From Clostridium sp. (lineage in GTDB: Bacteria; Bacillota; Clostridia; TANB77; CAG-508), in the NCBI GenBank assembly GCA_018371855.1, contig JAHAKD010000002.1, forward strand, positions 124,001-188,000: a stretch of 64,000 nucleotides of DNA. Direction: 5' to 3'. Of this stretch, positions 9,220 through 18,333 are shown piece by piece; position 1 is the first letter of the stretch; every line of letters begins with the position of its first letter. A program made the translations under genes and the position numbers. Under the pieces are notes generated by a model. The model saw only the letters and a list, made by a program, of their open reading frames with translations, searched no databases and had not been told where the DNA came from.

Positions 9220-10173
9220 CTATTTAAATCTTGAAGAACTTAAACTATTTGATGATGGATTCTGTATTTTATCAAAAGAGTCTAAATCTTCATCTTTATA
9301 AAACTTCTTATAGAAATCATTAACTTTATATATTTTTCCAATACTTTTAACAAAATGAAGACTAGCTATATTTTTAGCAGTTACTGTATTGTCTTTTATA
9401 TTCTTAAAATAAACCATTTCTTGTTTCTTCTCGAAAAGAATATGATCATTAGGAGATTCTATTTCGTTAGATGATGTTATAGGAATATAATTTTGAGTTA
9501 TCTTTGGAGTTGTTTTAACTTCTGTAACTTCGCCATTATACATAACTTCGAAAGGTTTTCTTCCTAATTCTATTTTATATTTACATTTACTATCATTAAC
9601 ATTTAAATACCAACAATTAGCAAAATCATTTATTTCTACTTCGAAACTGTAATTTTTTGTTTCATTATGAACTATAAGTACAGGTTTTGTTTTTTCGAAA
9701 AAGTCTTTTCCATAAGTTTCTTTATATTTTTCTCTGTCTTCATCAGATATATCCCAATAAATAAATAAAGTTGTAGGTGTTTGGTAAAGTAATTTAACTA
9801 TTGTTTGGTTATACCTATATGGCAAATCGTAATATTCTGCAATAGAGAATTTATCACCACTTATAGTAGTTGGATTTTTTACTGTCTCTTCTTTTTCTGT
9901 ACTTTTTATAGATTCCTTAGTTAATGTTTTTACAGCTTTTTTAGCTGTTTTTGTAGCATTTTTCTTTGCGGAAGTTTTCTTTTTTTTTGGAGCAATAGAA
10001 TCTACTACTTTTTTTATAATTGTAGAATTATTGGTTGATTTTGTAGCTGTCTTTTTTGCAGTTGTTGCTTTTGTAGATGCCTCTTTTTTAGTTGCTTTTG
10101 TTGTTTTTGGAGCTACTTTACTTGCTTGTTTTACTTCTATATCATTTTTTCCTTCTTTTGCTTTTCTTGGCAT
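9220..10173 (-). CDS. DUF4912 protein with a long Lys/Ala/Thr-rich N-terminal tail
   Basis: 317 residues. Residues 1-105 are a low-complexity basic tail of KKxA/TKKA repeats resembling histone H1 C-termini. Residues 110-215 hold the DUF4912 core (YDLPYRYNQTIVKLLYQTPTTLFIYWDIS, with the FIYW and WYLNVND strands). Proteins of this family often neighbour GH57 branching enzymes, as here, where it is directly upstream on the same strand. A role in carbohydrate binding or in anchoring glycogen enzymes is inference. Start ATG 10173 has AAAGGAGGAAATTAA in front. Confidence 0.8.
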   Translation of the reverse strand: MPRKAKEGKNDIEVKQASKVAPKTTKATKKEASTKATTAKKTATKSTNNSTIIKKVVDSIAPKKKKTSAKKNATKTAKKAVKTLTKESIKSTEKEETVKNPTTISGDKFSIAEYYDLPYRYNQTIVKLLYQTPTTLFIYWDISDEDREKYKETYGKDFFEKTKPVLIVHNETKNYSFEVEINDFANCWYLNVNDSKCKYKIELGRKPFEVMYNGEVTEVKTTPKITQNYIPITSSNEIESPNDHILFEKKQEMVYFKNIKDNTVTAKNIASLHFVKSIGKIYKVNDFYKKFYKDEDLDSFDKIQNPSSNSLSSSRFK

Positions 10174-10211
10174 TTAATTTCCTCCTTTGTGTCAAACCAT
10201 AATTAATATAT

Positions 10212-10240
10212 ATACTATATCAAAATGGAAATAAATTCAA
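10212..10240 (-). promoter_or_regulatory. Sigma-A promoter for DUF4912/branching enzyme
   Basis: Minus-strand TTGAAT (10240-10235), 17-nt spacer, TAGTAT (10217-10212), about 40 bases upstream of ATG 10173. Confidence 0.5.
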
Positions 10241-10284
10241 TAGAAAAAAGACAAAAATATTATAAAGAAAATATTAAAAATTAT

Positions 10285-10313
10285 TTGACAAAAATAAAAG
10301 TATAATGGATAAT
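10285..10313 (+). promoter_or_regulatory. Sigma-A promoter for glgP
   Basis: TTGACA (10285-10290), 17-nt spacer, GATAAT (10308-10313). It is divergent from the promoter of the DUF4912 gene. Confidence 0.7.
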
Positions 10314-10367
10314 ATAATAAGTTAAGTACGACAGATAAAACACGAAGAAACTAAGGAGGAAATATTA

Positions 10368-12938
10368 ATGTATATATTTAATAAAATTACGGTGAATCCA
10401 CAATTACCAAAAAGAGTAGGAAAATTATTAGATATTGCAAACAATTTATGGTGGTCTTGGAATTCAGAATTTTTAAGACTATTTAAAGAAATTGATTCTG
10501 ACTTATGGGAAACAGTTGGAAAAAATCCAGTTAAATTTTTAAAACTAGTTTCTCAAGATAAATTAGAAGATATAGCAAAGGATGAAGAATTCTTAGCAAA
10601 ATATGATGAAGTTGTAAATCATTTTAATTCATACATGCAAACAAAAGAAACATGGTTTTCTAAGAATTATCCTAATAATGCAAATGATTTAATTGCATAT
10701 TTTTCAGCAGAATATGGTATAGATGAAATAATACCAATATATTCTGGGGGATTAGGAATACTTTCTGGAGACCATTTAAAATCTGCAAGCGATTTAGGTT
10801 TACCTTTTGTTGCTGTAGGTTTGTTATATAAAAATGGTTATTTTAACCAAAAAATAGATGGATATGGAACACAAAAAACTGAGTATACAAATATAGATTT
10901 AGATAATTTACCAATTTTACCAGTAAAAGATGAGAATGGTGAAGAGTTAATAATAGATGTAGATTTTCCAGACAGAAAATTATATTTAAAGATATGGAAA
11001 ATTGTTGTAGGTAGAATTTCTTTATATCTAATGGATTCAGATATAGATAAAAATATTGCAGAAGATAGAGTTGTTACACTAAGATTATATGGCGGAGATC
11101 AAGAGATGAGAATAAGACAAGAGATTGTCTTAGGTATGGCTGGTATTAAATTATTAAAACGTTTAGGATTAAAACCAAGTGTATATCATATGAATGAAGG
11201 TCATTCTGCATTTTTAACATTAGAAGTAATAAAAGATGCAATCGAAGAAAAACAAGTATCATTCGAAGTTGCAAAATCAATATGTTCTGCTAGAACAGTA
11301 TTTACAACACATACTCCAGTTCCAGCTGGAAATGATATATTCCCAATAGAACTAATGGATAAATATTTTTCTAACCTTTGGCCAAAACTTGGAATTTCTC
11401 GTGAAGATTTCTTAAGATTAGGAATGAAAAGTAGCCAAGGTTTAGAGCAAGGATTTAATATGGGAATGCTTGCATTAAGAATCGCAGGTAAAAAGAATGG
11501 TGTAAGTAAATTACATGGTGCAGTATCAAGAAGATTATTCTCAGATGTATGGCCAAATATAGCACCAGATGAATCACCAATAGACTATGTAACAAATGGA
11601 ATTCATACATGTTCATGGCTTGCTCCATCAATGAAAAAATTATTTAACCAATATTTAAAACCATATTGGCAAGATAATATTCAAGATGACGAAACATGGA
11701 ATGATATTAAAAATATTCCAAACAAAGAGTTATGGGATACACATACAGATAGAAAGAAAAAATTATTTGCTTTAGTAAAAAATAATATAACAACTAGACT
11801 AAAATCTAGTGGATATAATTATGAAGAAATAAATGAAATAGTTTCTAAATTAAATCCAAATGCTTTAACAATTGGTTTTGCAAGAAGATTTGCTACATAT
11901 AAGAGAGCAACATTAATATTTAGAGACATAGAAAGATTAACACAATTATTAAACAATCCAGAAAGACCGGTTCAATTAATTTTCGCTGGTAAAGCACACC
12001 CAGCAGATAAAGAAGGTCAAGACTTAATAAGATATATCCACGAAGTTTCTATGAAACCTCAATTTAAAGGAAAAATATTCTTATTAGAAAATTATAATAT
12101 TGCTATGTCAAGATATTTAATAAGTGGTGTTGATGTATGGCTTAATAATCCAAGAAGACCAATGGAAGCTTCTGGTACAAGTGGACAAAAAGCATCTGTA
12201 AATGGTGTAATTAACTTTAGTGTACTAGATGGTTGGTGGGCTGAAGGATATAACCAAAAGAATGGATGGACAATAGGAGATAATACAGAATATCAATCTT
12301 ATGAAGAGCAAGATATAGCAGATAGTGAAAGTTTATATAATACATTGGAAAACAAAATTATTCCTTTATATTATGAGAACAAAAAAGAAGATGGAGTATC
12401 TGATGCATGGATGGAAATGTTTAAAAATTCAATAATTTCTACTGGTGGAAGATATTCAACTTCAAGAATGGTAATAGATTATACAAGAGATTACTATATG
12501 GAACTTGCTAATTTATCTAAAAATCATTACCAAAACTTAGATGAAGTAATTGACTTTACTAACTGGAAAAAGAATATGTATGCAAGTTGGAAAGACATTA
12601 TAATTACACAAAATAATAATTTAGATAATATTACAATAGATGCAGGAAACCAAATAGAAGTACATTGTATAGTAAATTTACCAGAAAATATAGATTGTAA
12701 CTCAATTAGAACAGAAGTATATTATGGTAAAATATTAGAAAATGGAATTATGGAGCAAATTCAAACTGTTCCAATGAATTTAGTAGAACAAGATGACGAA
12801 AATAGAGTATGTAAATATTCTGCTAAGATAGAACTAAAAACAGGTGGTAACTATGGCTATACATTCAGAGCTATGCCACAAACAGATATGATGTTAGATA
12901 CAGCTAATTTAGATTTAATACAATGGGTAACAAGATAG
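10368..12938 (+). CDS. glgP: Alpha-glucan (glycogen) phosphorylase, GT35, short type with DUF3417 N-terminus
   Basis: 856 residues. The N-terminal 100 residues (LPKRVGKLLDIANNLWWSWN) are the DUF3417 domain found in the archaeal/bacterial phosphorylase-like subgroup. YSGGLGILSGDHLK, HMNEGHSAF, TTHTPVPAGND and the pyridoxal-phosphate lysine loop GTSGQKASVNG follow in order. It releases glucose-1-phosphate from non-reducing ends. The C-terminal 100 residues form a beta-rich extension (EVHCIVNLPENI). AAGGAGGAAATATT precedes ATG 10368. The next gene, pgi, has its own promoter. Confidence 0.95.
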   Translation: MYIFNKITVNPQLPKRVGKLLDIANNLWWSWNSEFLRLFKEIDSDLWETVGKNPVKFLKLVSQDKLEDIAKDEEFLAKYDEVVNHFNSYMQTKETWFSKNYPNNANDLIAYFSAEYGIDEIIPIYSGGLGILSGDHLKSASDLGLPFVAVGLLYKNGYFNQKIDGYGTQKTEYTNIDLDNLPILPVKDENGEELIIDVDFPDRKLYLKIWKIVVGRISLYLMDSDIDKNIAEDRVVTLRLYGGDQEMRIRQEIVLGMAGIKLLKRLGLKPSVYHMNEGHSAFLTLEVIKDAIEEKQVSFEVAKSICSARTVFTTHTPVPAGNDIFPIELMDKYFSNLWPKLGISREDFLRLGMKSSQGLEQGFNMGMLALRIAGKKNGVSKLHGAVSRRLFSDVWPNIAPDESPIDYVTNGIHTCSWLAPSMKKLFNQYLKPYWQDNIQDDETWNDIKNIPNKELWDTHTDRKKKLFALVKNNITTRLKSSGYNYEEINEIVSKLNPNALTIGFARRFATYKRATLIFRDIERLTQLLNNPERPVQLIFAGKAHPADKEGQDLIRYIHEVSMKPQFKGKIFLLENYNIAMSRYLISGVDVWLNNPRRPMEASGTSGQKASVNGVINFSVLDGWWAEGYNQKNGWTIGDNTEYQSYEEQDIADSESLYNTLENKIIPLYYENKKEDGVSDAWMEMFKNSIISTGGRYSTSRMVIDYTRDYYMELANLSKNHYQNLDEVIDFTNWKKNMYASWKDIIITQNNNLDNITIDAGNQIEVHCIVNLPENIDCNSIRTEVYYGKILENGIMEQIQTVPMNLVEQDDENRVCKYSAKIELKTGGNYGYTFRAMPQTDMMLDTANLDLIQWVTR

Positions 12939-12942
12939 ATAT

Positions 12943-12974
12943 TGGGGATTTTGGGGACGTTCCTAAAATCCCGA
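12943..12974 (+). repeat. Palindromic intergenic repeat, copy 4 (+)
   Basis: GGGGATTTTGGGGACGTTCC followed by TAAAATCCCGA. It begins five bases after the glgP stop. The rest of the 315-base gap to pgi holds only a promoter; open frames here (12942-13160, and minus 13043-13282) lack supporting signals. Confidence 0.8.
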
Positions 12975-13191
12975 TATAATATTAAAATAACCTTCAAACT
13001 GTTAAACAAAAGTTTTTCAATTTGGTGGTTATTTTTGTTTTTCTATATATTTTTTTCACATTCAATGTTTATAATTAAAACTATTATTTCATGCTCTTGT
13101 GTTTTACGAATTAGACTATTAAAATGTAAGCATTTATTATACTTGGCTTCAAAGAAGTAACAATATTCATAAAATAACAATCTCAAAATCC

Positions 13192-13220
13192 TTGCATAAA
13201 ATACTAATATGATATAGAAT
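13192..13220 (+). promoter_or_regulatory. Promoter for pgi
   Basis: TTGCAT (13192-13197), 17-nt spacer, TAGAAT (13215-13220), 33 bases before ATG 13254. Confidence 0.55.
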
Positions 13221-13253
13221 AAACTCATAAAAATAGGAAAAGAGGTATGCCAT

Positions 13254-14567
13254 ATGAAAGATTTAAAAATTGACTTAAGCAATACAAAATTAGACGAGGA
13301 AGAAATATTAAAATATTCAAAAAAAGTAACAGATATACATAATGAACTATATAAAAAAGCAGATAACGAAAAAGAATTTTTGGGATGGCTTAAACTTCCA
13401 ACTGATTATGATAAGAAAGAATTCAAAAGAATAGAAAAAGCTGCTAAAAAAGTACAAAGGGATTCTGATGTATTCCTTGTAATAGGAATTGGAGGCTCAT
13501 ATTTAGGTGCAAGAGCAGTAATAGAAGCTATGAATAGCAACTTTGCAAATGCTGTACCAGATGAAAAATCAAAATATCCAAAAGTAATATTTGCTGGAAA
13601 TAATTTAAATCCTGACTATATAAATGACATAATAGAATTTATAGGTGATAGAGACTTATCTATAAATGTTATATCTAAATCTGGAACAACTACAGAACCA
13701 GCAATTGCATTTAGAATATTTAGAGAGTTTTTAGAAAATAAATATGGTATAGATGAAGCAAGAAGCAGAATCTATGTTACAACAGATAAGAAAAAAGGAG
13801 CATTAAAACAACTTGCAGACAAAGAAGGATATGAAGAATTTGTTATTCCAGACAATGTTGGAGGAAGATATTCTGTTCTAACAGCTGTAGGGTTACTTCC
13901 TATAGCAGTAGCAGGAATTGATATAGACAAATTAATGCAAGGTGCATTATCTGCACAAAATAAATATGCAGAAGAAAACTTAAAATATAATGATTGCTAT
14001 AAATATGCGGTAGCAAGAAATATTTTATATGAAAATAAAAAAGATATAGAATTATTAGTAGATTATGAACCAAAATTACACTATTTCATTGAATGGTGGA
14101 AACAATTATATGGCGAAAGCGAAGGAAAAGATTTAAAAGGAATTTTCCCAGCAGGAGTAGAATTTACAACAGATTTACATTCTATGGGACAATATATACA
14201 ACAAGGAAGACGTAATTTATTCGAAACAGTATTAAATGTAGCAAAATCAAAAACAGATATAAAAATAGAAACAGATGAAGATAATTTAGATGGATTAAAT
14301 TATCTTGTAGGAAAAACATTGGACTATGTAAATAAAAAAGCTATGGAAGCAACAATTGCAGCACATGTTGATGGAGATGTTCCAAACATTTTAATAACAA
14401 TGGAAAAACTAGACGAAGAAAATTTAGGACAATTAATATATTTCTTTGAACTTGCATGTGCAATGTCTGGTAAATTATTGGGAGTAAATCCATTTAACCA
14501 ACCAGGAGTAGAGGCATATAAAAAGAATATGTTTACACTACTTGGAAAACCAGGTTATGAAAAATAA
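13254..14567 (+). CDS. pgi: Glucose-6-phosphate isomerase
   Basis: 437 residues, typical of the short Gram-positive enzyme. Sugar-phosphate binding motifs are visible in order: VIGIGGSYLGARAVIEAM, ISKSGTTTEPA, IEWWKQLYGESEGK (catalytic Glu region), DLHSMGQYIQQG (catalytic His) and NPFNQPGVEAYK (catalytic Lys). It interconverts glucose-6-P and fructose-6-P, linking glycogen-derived sugar to glycolysis. AGAGGTATGCCAT precedes the ATG; an own promoter and a downstream terminator make it monocistronic. Confidence 0.96.
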   Translation: MKDLKIDLSNTKLDEEEILKYSKKVTDIHNELYKKADNEKEFLGWLKLPTDYDKKEFKRIEKAAKKVQRDSDVFLVIGIGGSYLGARAVIEAMNSNFANAVPDEKSKYPKVIFAGNNLNPDYINDIIEFIGDRDLSINVISKSGTTTEPAIAFRIFREFLENKYGIDEARSRIYVTTDKKKGALKQLADKEGYEEFVIPDNVGGRYSVLTAVGLLPIAVAGIDIDKLMQGALSAQNKYAEENLKYNDCYKYAVARNILYENKKDIELLVDYEPKLHYFIEWWKQLYGESEGKDLKGIFPAGVEFTTDLHSMGQYIQQGRRNLFETVLNVAKSKTDIKIETDEDNLDGLNYLVGKTLDYVNKKAMEATIAAHVDGDVPNILITMEKLDEENLGQLIYFFELACAMSGKLLGVNPFNQPGVEAYKKNMFTLLGKPGYEK

Positions 14568-14579
14568 TTGTAGTTAATA

Positions 14580-14744
14580 CTAAAAACGGGGGCACTTTAA
14601 AAAGTGTACCCTAATTTTTTTGTGATTTTTTTTGTTAATGTTATTTGCAATGTTTTGCCCAAATCTTGATAAAAAGCCCATTGTAATTAGTGGAATAAGT
14701 ACAGCGAAAACATCTGCAACTTCCATAAATTTTAAAAAATTCAT
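14580..14744 (-). CDS. Possible 54-residue single-span membrane protein
   Basis: ATG 14744 has GGAG five bases upstream. One hydrophobic stretch (VFAVLIPLITMGFL) is followed by a basic tail. The last codons run through the pgi terminator hairpin, which weakens the case. No family recognised. Confidence 0.35.
   Translation of the reverse strand: MNFLKFMEVADVFAVLIPLITMGFLSRFGQNIANNINKKNHKKIRVHFLKCPRF
14588..14621 (+). terminator. Intrinsic terminator of pgi
   Basis: A GC-rich stem (14588-14597 with 14602-14611, one mismatch) and a T7 run at 14615-14621. Confidence 0.8.
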
Positions 14745-14877
14745 ATATTCTCCATTTCCCAAGAAGTTTTTTAAAAGCAAAATTTCTTATTTGTAGAAAT
14801 TATATTAACGGCTTTTGTAAACTTAATTATAGCGTAATTTACATAAAGAATCAATTAGCACTAATTGTATAATATAA

Positions 14878-14906
14878 TTGAAAACAGAAAAATAATGAGG
14901 TATAAT
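14878..14906 (+). promoter_or_regulatory. Promoter of the Asp23-fusion/cmk/plsC operon
   Basis: TTGAAA (14878-14883), 17-nt spacer, TATAAT (14901-14906), about 50 bases before ATG 14959. Confidence 0.65.
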
Positions 14907-14958
14907 ATACAAGAATTAAGTATAAATATAAGTGAGAAGAAAAATAAGAGGAGAAACT

Positions 14959-15798
14959 ATGGATAATATTAAAGTATATGCTTTTGTAGGACCATCCGGG
15001 ACTGGAAAAAGTTATAGAGCTCAAATGGTTGCAAATGAAAATAATATTCATTATATAATAGATGATGGGCTTTTTATAAATGATAATGAAATTATTGCTG
15101 GTGAATCTGCAAAAAAAGCACCAACTAAAATAGAAACTGTAAAAAAAGCTTTATTTTTGCAACAAGCGCAAAAGGATGAAATAAGAAAAGCAATAGAAAA
15201 ATATAAACCAGAATCAATTCTAATCTTGGGAACATCTGATGGAATGGTAAATAAAATTGCTGCCAATATAGGCTTGCCACCAATAGAAAAAATTATATAT
15301 ATAGACGAAATAGCAACTCCAGAAGAAATTCAAGAAGCAAGAAGAAGTAGAGTAACAGAAGGAAAACACGTTATACCAGTACCAACATTTGAAATAAAAA
15401 AAGATTTTTCAGGTTTTATATTAGATCCACTTCAAATATTTAAATTTAAAGGAGAAAATAATAAACCATATATATCAGAAAAATCAATAATAAGACCTAC
15501 ATTTAGTTATTTAGGAAATTTCACAATATCAGATACAGTATTTAGGCAAATAATAGAATACATAGCTTATAAAGACAAAAATATTCATAAAATCATAAGA
15601 ACAAGAATAGATAATCAGCCAGAAGGGCCATATGTGTATATAGAACTTAGTGTTGAATACGGAGAAAATGTTAGAACCATTGTAGATAATTTTAAGAATA
15701 AAGTTATAAAAGAATTGGAGAAATTAACAACAATGCGTGTACGAACAATTAAAATAATAATAAAAGAAATATATGTAAATAAAGAAGAAAATAAATAG
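14959..15798 (+). CDS. P-loop NTPase fused to an Asp23/Gls24-like domain
   Basis: 279 residues from ATG 14959 (GAGGAGAAACT in front; a longer frame from 14932 has no site). Residues 1-150 carry a Walker A motif GPSGTGKS (about 11-18) and a kinase-like fold (ESILILGTSDGMVNKIA). Residues 170-279 (IIRPTFSYLGNFTISDTV, then YVYIELSVEYGENVRTI, and TTMRVRTIKIIIKEIYV) match the Asp23/Gls24 (DUF322) envelope-stress domain. A nucleotide-dependent role at the cell envelope is inference. It is followed within 17 bases by cmk, so it is probably the first gene of an operon. Confidence 0.7.
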   Translation: MDNIKVYAFVGPSGTGKSYRAQMVANENNIHYIIDDGLFINDNEIIAGESAKKAPTKIETVKKALFLQQAQKDEIRKAIEKYKPESILILGTSDGMVNKIAANIGLPPIEKIIYIDEIATPEEIQEARRSRVTEGKHVIPVPTFEIKKDFSGFILDPLQIFKFKGENNKPYISEKSIIRPTFSYLGNFTISDTVFRQIIEYIAYKDKNIHKIIRTRIDNQPEGPYVYIELSVEYGENVRTIVDNFKNKVIKELEKLTTMRVRTIKIIIKEIYVNKEENK

Positions 15799-15815
15799 TG
15801 GAAGGTAGAAGAAAT

Positions 15816-16544
15816 ATGGCATATATAGTTGCAATAGATGGACCGGCAGGTTCTGGTAAAGGCACAATAACAAAATTAGTTGCTAAAGATATGGGGTTAG
15901 TAAGTATAGACACAGGAATGCTTTACAGATGCCATGCACTAGCAGTACTTCAAAATAATATAGATATATCTAATGAAAAACAGGTAGAGGATATTCTAGA
16001 CAAAATAGATATAAACTTAATAAATAAAAATAACAAACAGAATGTATTTTTAGATGGAGAAGATGTAACTGGAAAAATTAGAACTCCAGAAGTAACTAAC
16101 ATTGTTTCTAGAACATCTAGTATTTTAGGAGTTAGAGACAAGATAACAAAATTAGAAAGAAAAATAGGTTATGAATGGTTAAAAGAAGGAAAAAACATTA
16201 TAATGGAAGGAAGAGATATTACAACAGTAGTATTTCCAGAGGCTAAAGTAAAGATATATTTAGATGCAACACCCATAGAAAGAGCTAAAAGAAGGTGTAG
16301 ACAAAACAAAAGAAATGGAATTAACCAATCATTTGAAGAAGTCTTACAATCAATAATGGAAAGAGACAAAAATGACATGAATAAAAAAGTAGGAGCTTTA
16401 AAAAAAGCTCCAGATGCAATATATGTAGACTCTAGTAAGTCAAGTGTAAATAAAATTAAACATAAAATAATAAAAATAATAAAAGATAAAACTAAGGAGA
16501 ATAAAAATGAACATTATAAAAAGAATATTAAGAGTAATAGTTAG
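15816..16544 (+). CDS. cmk: Cytidylate kinase
   Basis: 242 residues from ATG 15816 (GGAAGG ten bases upstream; the GTG at 15798 overlaps the previous stop and is rejected). GPAGSGKGTITKLVA is the P-loop, IDTGMLYR the CMP-binding segment, and MEGRDITTVVFPEA and RAKRRCRQNKRNG complete the family pattern. It phosphorylates CMP/dCMP. The C-terminus is about 15 residues longer than usual and overlaps plsC by 38 bases, suggesting coupling. Confidence 0.95.
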   Translation: MAYIVAIDGPAGSGKGTITKLVAKDMGLVSIDTGMLYRCHALAVLQNNIDISNEKQVEDILDKIDINLINKNNKQNVFLDGEDVTGKIRTPEVTNIVSRTSSILGVRDKITKLERKIGYEWLKEGKNIIMEGRDITTVVFPEAKVKIYLDATPIERAKRRCRQNKRNGINQSFEEVLQSIMERDKNDMNKKVGALKKAPDAIYVDSSKSSVNKIKHKIIKIIKDKTKENKNEHYKKNIKSNS

Positions 16545-17112
16545 AACTGCAATATATTTATATTGTAAGGTTGTATACAGATTAAAAGTAATTGGAAAAG
16601 AGAACATTCCGAAGGAAGGACCTGTAATATATTGTGGAAATCATAGAAGTTATTTGGATCCACCTTTAATTGTAGTAACCGCAGGAAGACATGTAAGGTT
16701 TATGGCAAAAGAAGAATTAACTAAAAATAAATTTTTAAAATTTTTAGGATATGTATTTGATGCTATATATGTAAAAAGAGATAATAAAGAAATAGCAGCA
16801 TTAAAAACAACATTAAAAGCTTTAAAAAATAAAGAAAGTATAGCAATGTTCCCAGAAGGAACAAGAAATGGATTAGAAAAAGGAGAAAGTGTAAAAGAAG
16901 GAGTAGCATTTTTCGTACTACAAACAGGTGCAAAGGTACAACCTGTTGGAATAGTAGGAGGAGAAAAACCTTTTAAAAAAGTATATGTTAATTATGGTAA
17001 GCCATTAGACTATAGTGATAGAGTTAAAAAAAAGCCTACTAAGGAAGAACTAGAGCAAGTAAGCAAAGAGATAATGGATAACATAATTATGTTGACAAAT
17101 ATAAAACAATAA
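16507..17112 (+). CDS. plsC: 1-acyl-sn-glycerol-3-phosphate acyltransferase
   Basis: 201 residues. The acyltransferase motifs are NHRSYLDPP (HX4D) and FPEGTRNG; a hydrophobic N-terminal helix (VIVRTAIYLYCKVVY) anchors it in the membrane. It makes phosphatidic acid. AAGGAGAATAAAA precedes the ATG, inside the end of cmk. Confidence 0.93.
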   Translation: MNIIKRILRVIVRTAIYLYCKVVYRLKVIGKENIPKEGPVIYCGNHRSYLDPPLIVVTAGRHVRFMAKEELTKNKFLKFLGYVFDAIYVKRDNKEIAALKTTLKALKNKESIAMFPEGTRNGLEKGESVKEGVAFFVLQTGAKVQPVGIVGGEKPFKKVYVNYGKPLDYSDRVKKKPTKEELEQVSKEIMDNIIMLTNIKQ

Positions 17113-17142
17113 TATATAATAGTGTCAGTTTACTGCGTAGAA

Positions 17143-17168
17143 GGCGTTTTTCATTTATGAAAAACGCC
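17143..17168 (+). terminator. Hairpin after plsC
   Basis: An 11-bp perfect stem (17143-17153 with 17158-17168) and a 4-nt loop. No clear T-tract follows, so it may be a weak terminator or an mRNA 3' end stabiliser. Confidence 0.5.
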
Positions 17169-17234
17169 ATTTATAAAGATAAACCAAACGAAAGAGGATG
17201 TTACAATGTAACAAAGATTTAGGAAGGTGAAATT

Positions 17235-18320
17235 ATGTCAGAACAATTAAATTTTGAACAAATGATAGAAGAATCAATGAAAAATATAAATGTAAAAGAA
17301 ACAATAGAAGGAACAATAATAAATATAAATAAAAAAGGTGAAGTAATTATAGACATCGGGTATAAAGCAGATGGAATAATTCCAAGAAATGAATATTCAT
17401 ACAATGAAGCTGCAGACCCTAATAAAGAATTAAAAGTCGGAGATAAAATAACAGCAGAAGTAATAAAAATGAATGATGGTGAAGGTAATGTATTACTTTC
17501 TACTAAAAGATATAAAATGAAAGAAGCTCAAGAAGAGCTAGAAGAAAAATTTAAAAATAATGAAGTTTTAGAGGAAAAAATTACAGAAATCACAGACAAA
17601 GGATTTATAATTTCAAAAGAAGGATACAATATATTTATTCCAATCTCTTTATCTGGAATAACAAGAAGTGAAAACATAAAAGATTATAAAGATAAAGTAG
17701 TTAGATTTAGATTAATAGAATGCAAATTTAGACCTAGAAGAATAATAGGGTCAATAAAAGCAATTTTAGATGAAGAAAAAAATAAGAAAATAGACGAATT
17801 CTGGAATGAAGCAGAAGTAGGCAAAAAATATAAAGGAAAAGTTACAAGTATAAGTACATATGGTGCATTTGTAGATTTAGGAGCAGTACAAGGCTTATTA
17901 CATATTTCAGAAATTACATGGAATAGAAATACACCACCTAACGAGATTTTAAAAGTAGGACAAATAATCGATGTAATAGCAATCGATGTAGATAAAGAGA
18001 ATAAAAGAATTAAATTATCTTATGCAGAAAAGGGACCAGATCCTTGGAAATCTGTAGAAAGTAAATATAGTATAAATGATATTTTTACAGTAAAAGTAGT
18101 TAAAATGATGCCTTTTGGAGCTTTTGTTGAGCTAGAGCCAGGAATTGAAGGTCTAGTACATCTTTCTCAAATATGTGAAAGAAAAATAACAAAACCAGAA
18201 GAAGAACTAAGAATAGGACAAAAAGTAAATGCAAAAATAATTGATATGGATTTAGCAAATAAAAGAATCGAATTATCAATAAGAGAATTAGAAAATACAT
18301 CAAACGAATATAAAGAATAA
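17235..18320 (+). CDS. rpsA: S1-domain RNA-binding protein (ribosomal protein S1 type)
   Basis: 361 residues with four S1 repeats at about 14-88, 105-175, 194-265 and 277-352. Repeats 3 and 4 are the most canonical (YGAFVDLG...GLLHISEI and FGAFVELEPGIEGLVHLSQI). The short four-repeat form is typical of Clostridia, where it is often fused to IspH; here it is free-standing. It likely helps mRNA binding on the ribosome. AGGAAGGTG precedes the ATG. Confidence 0.85.
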   Translation: MSEQLNFEQMIEESMKNINVKETIEGTIININKKGEVIIDIGYKADGIIPRNEYSYNEAADPNKELKVGDKITAEVIKMNDGEGNVLLSTKRYKMKEAQEELEEKFKNNEVLEEKITEITDKGFIISKEGYNIFIPISLSGITRSENIKDYKDKVVRFRLIECKFRPRRIIGSIKAILDEEKNKKIDEFWNEAEVGKKYKGKVTSISTYGAFVDLGAVQGLLHISEITWNRNTPPNEILKVGQIIDVIAIDVDKENKRIKLSYAEKGPDPWKSVESKYSINDIFTVKVVKMMPFGAFVELEPGIEGLVHLSQICERKITKPEEELRIGQKVNAKIIDMDLANKRIELSIRELENTSNEYKE

Positions 18321-18333
18321 AGGAGTAATAAAA

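Noticed and set aside
12942..13160. 72-codon frame after glgP
   Set aside because: It starts inside repeat copy 4, has no ribosome binding site, and its hydrophobic composition follows from T-rich noncoding DNA.
13043..13282. 79-codon minus-strand frame before pgi
   Set aside because: It overlaps the pgi promoter and start; no ribosome binding site.
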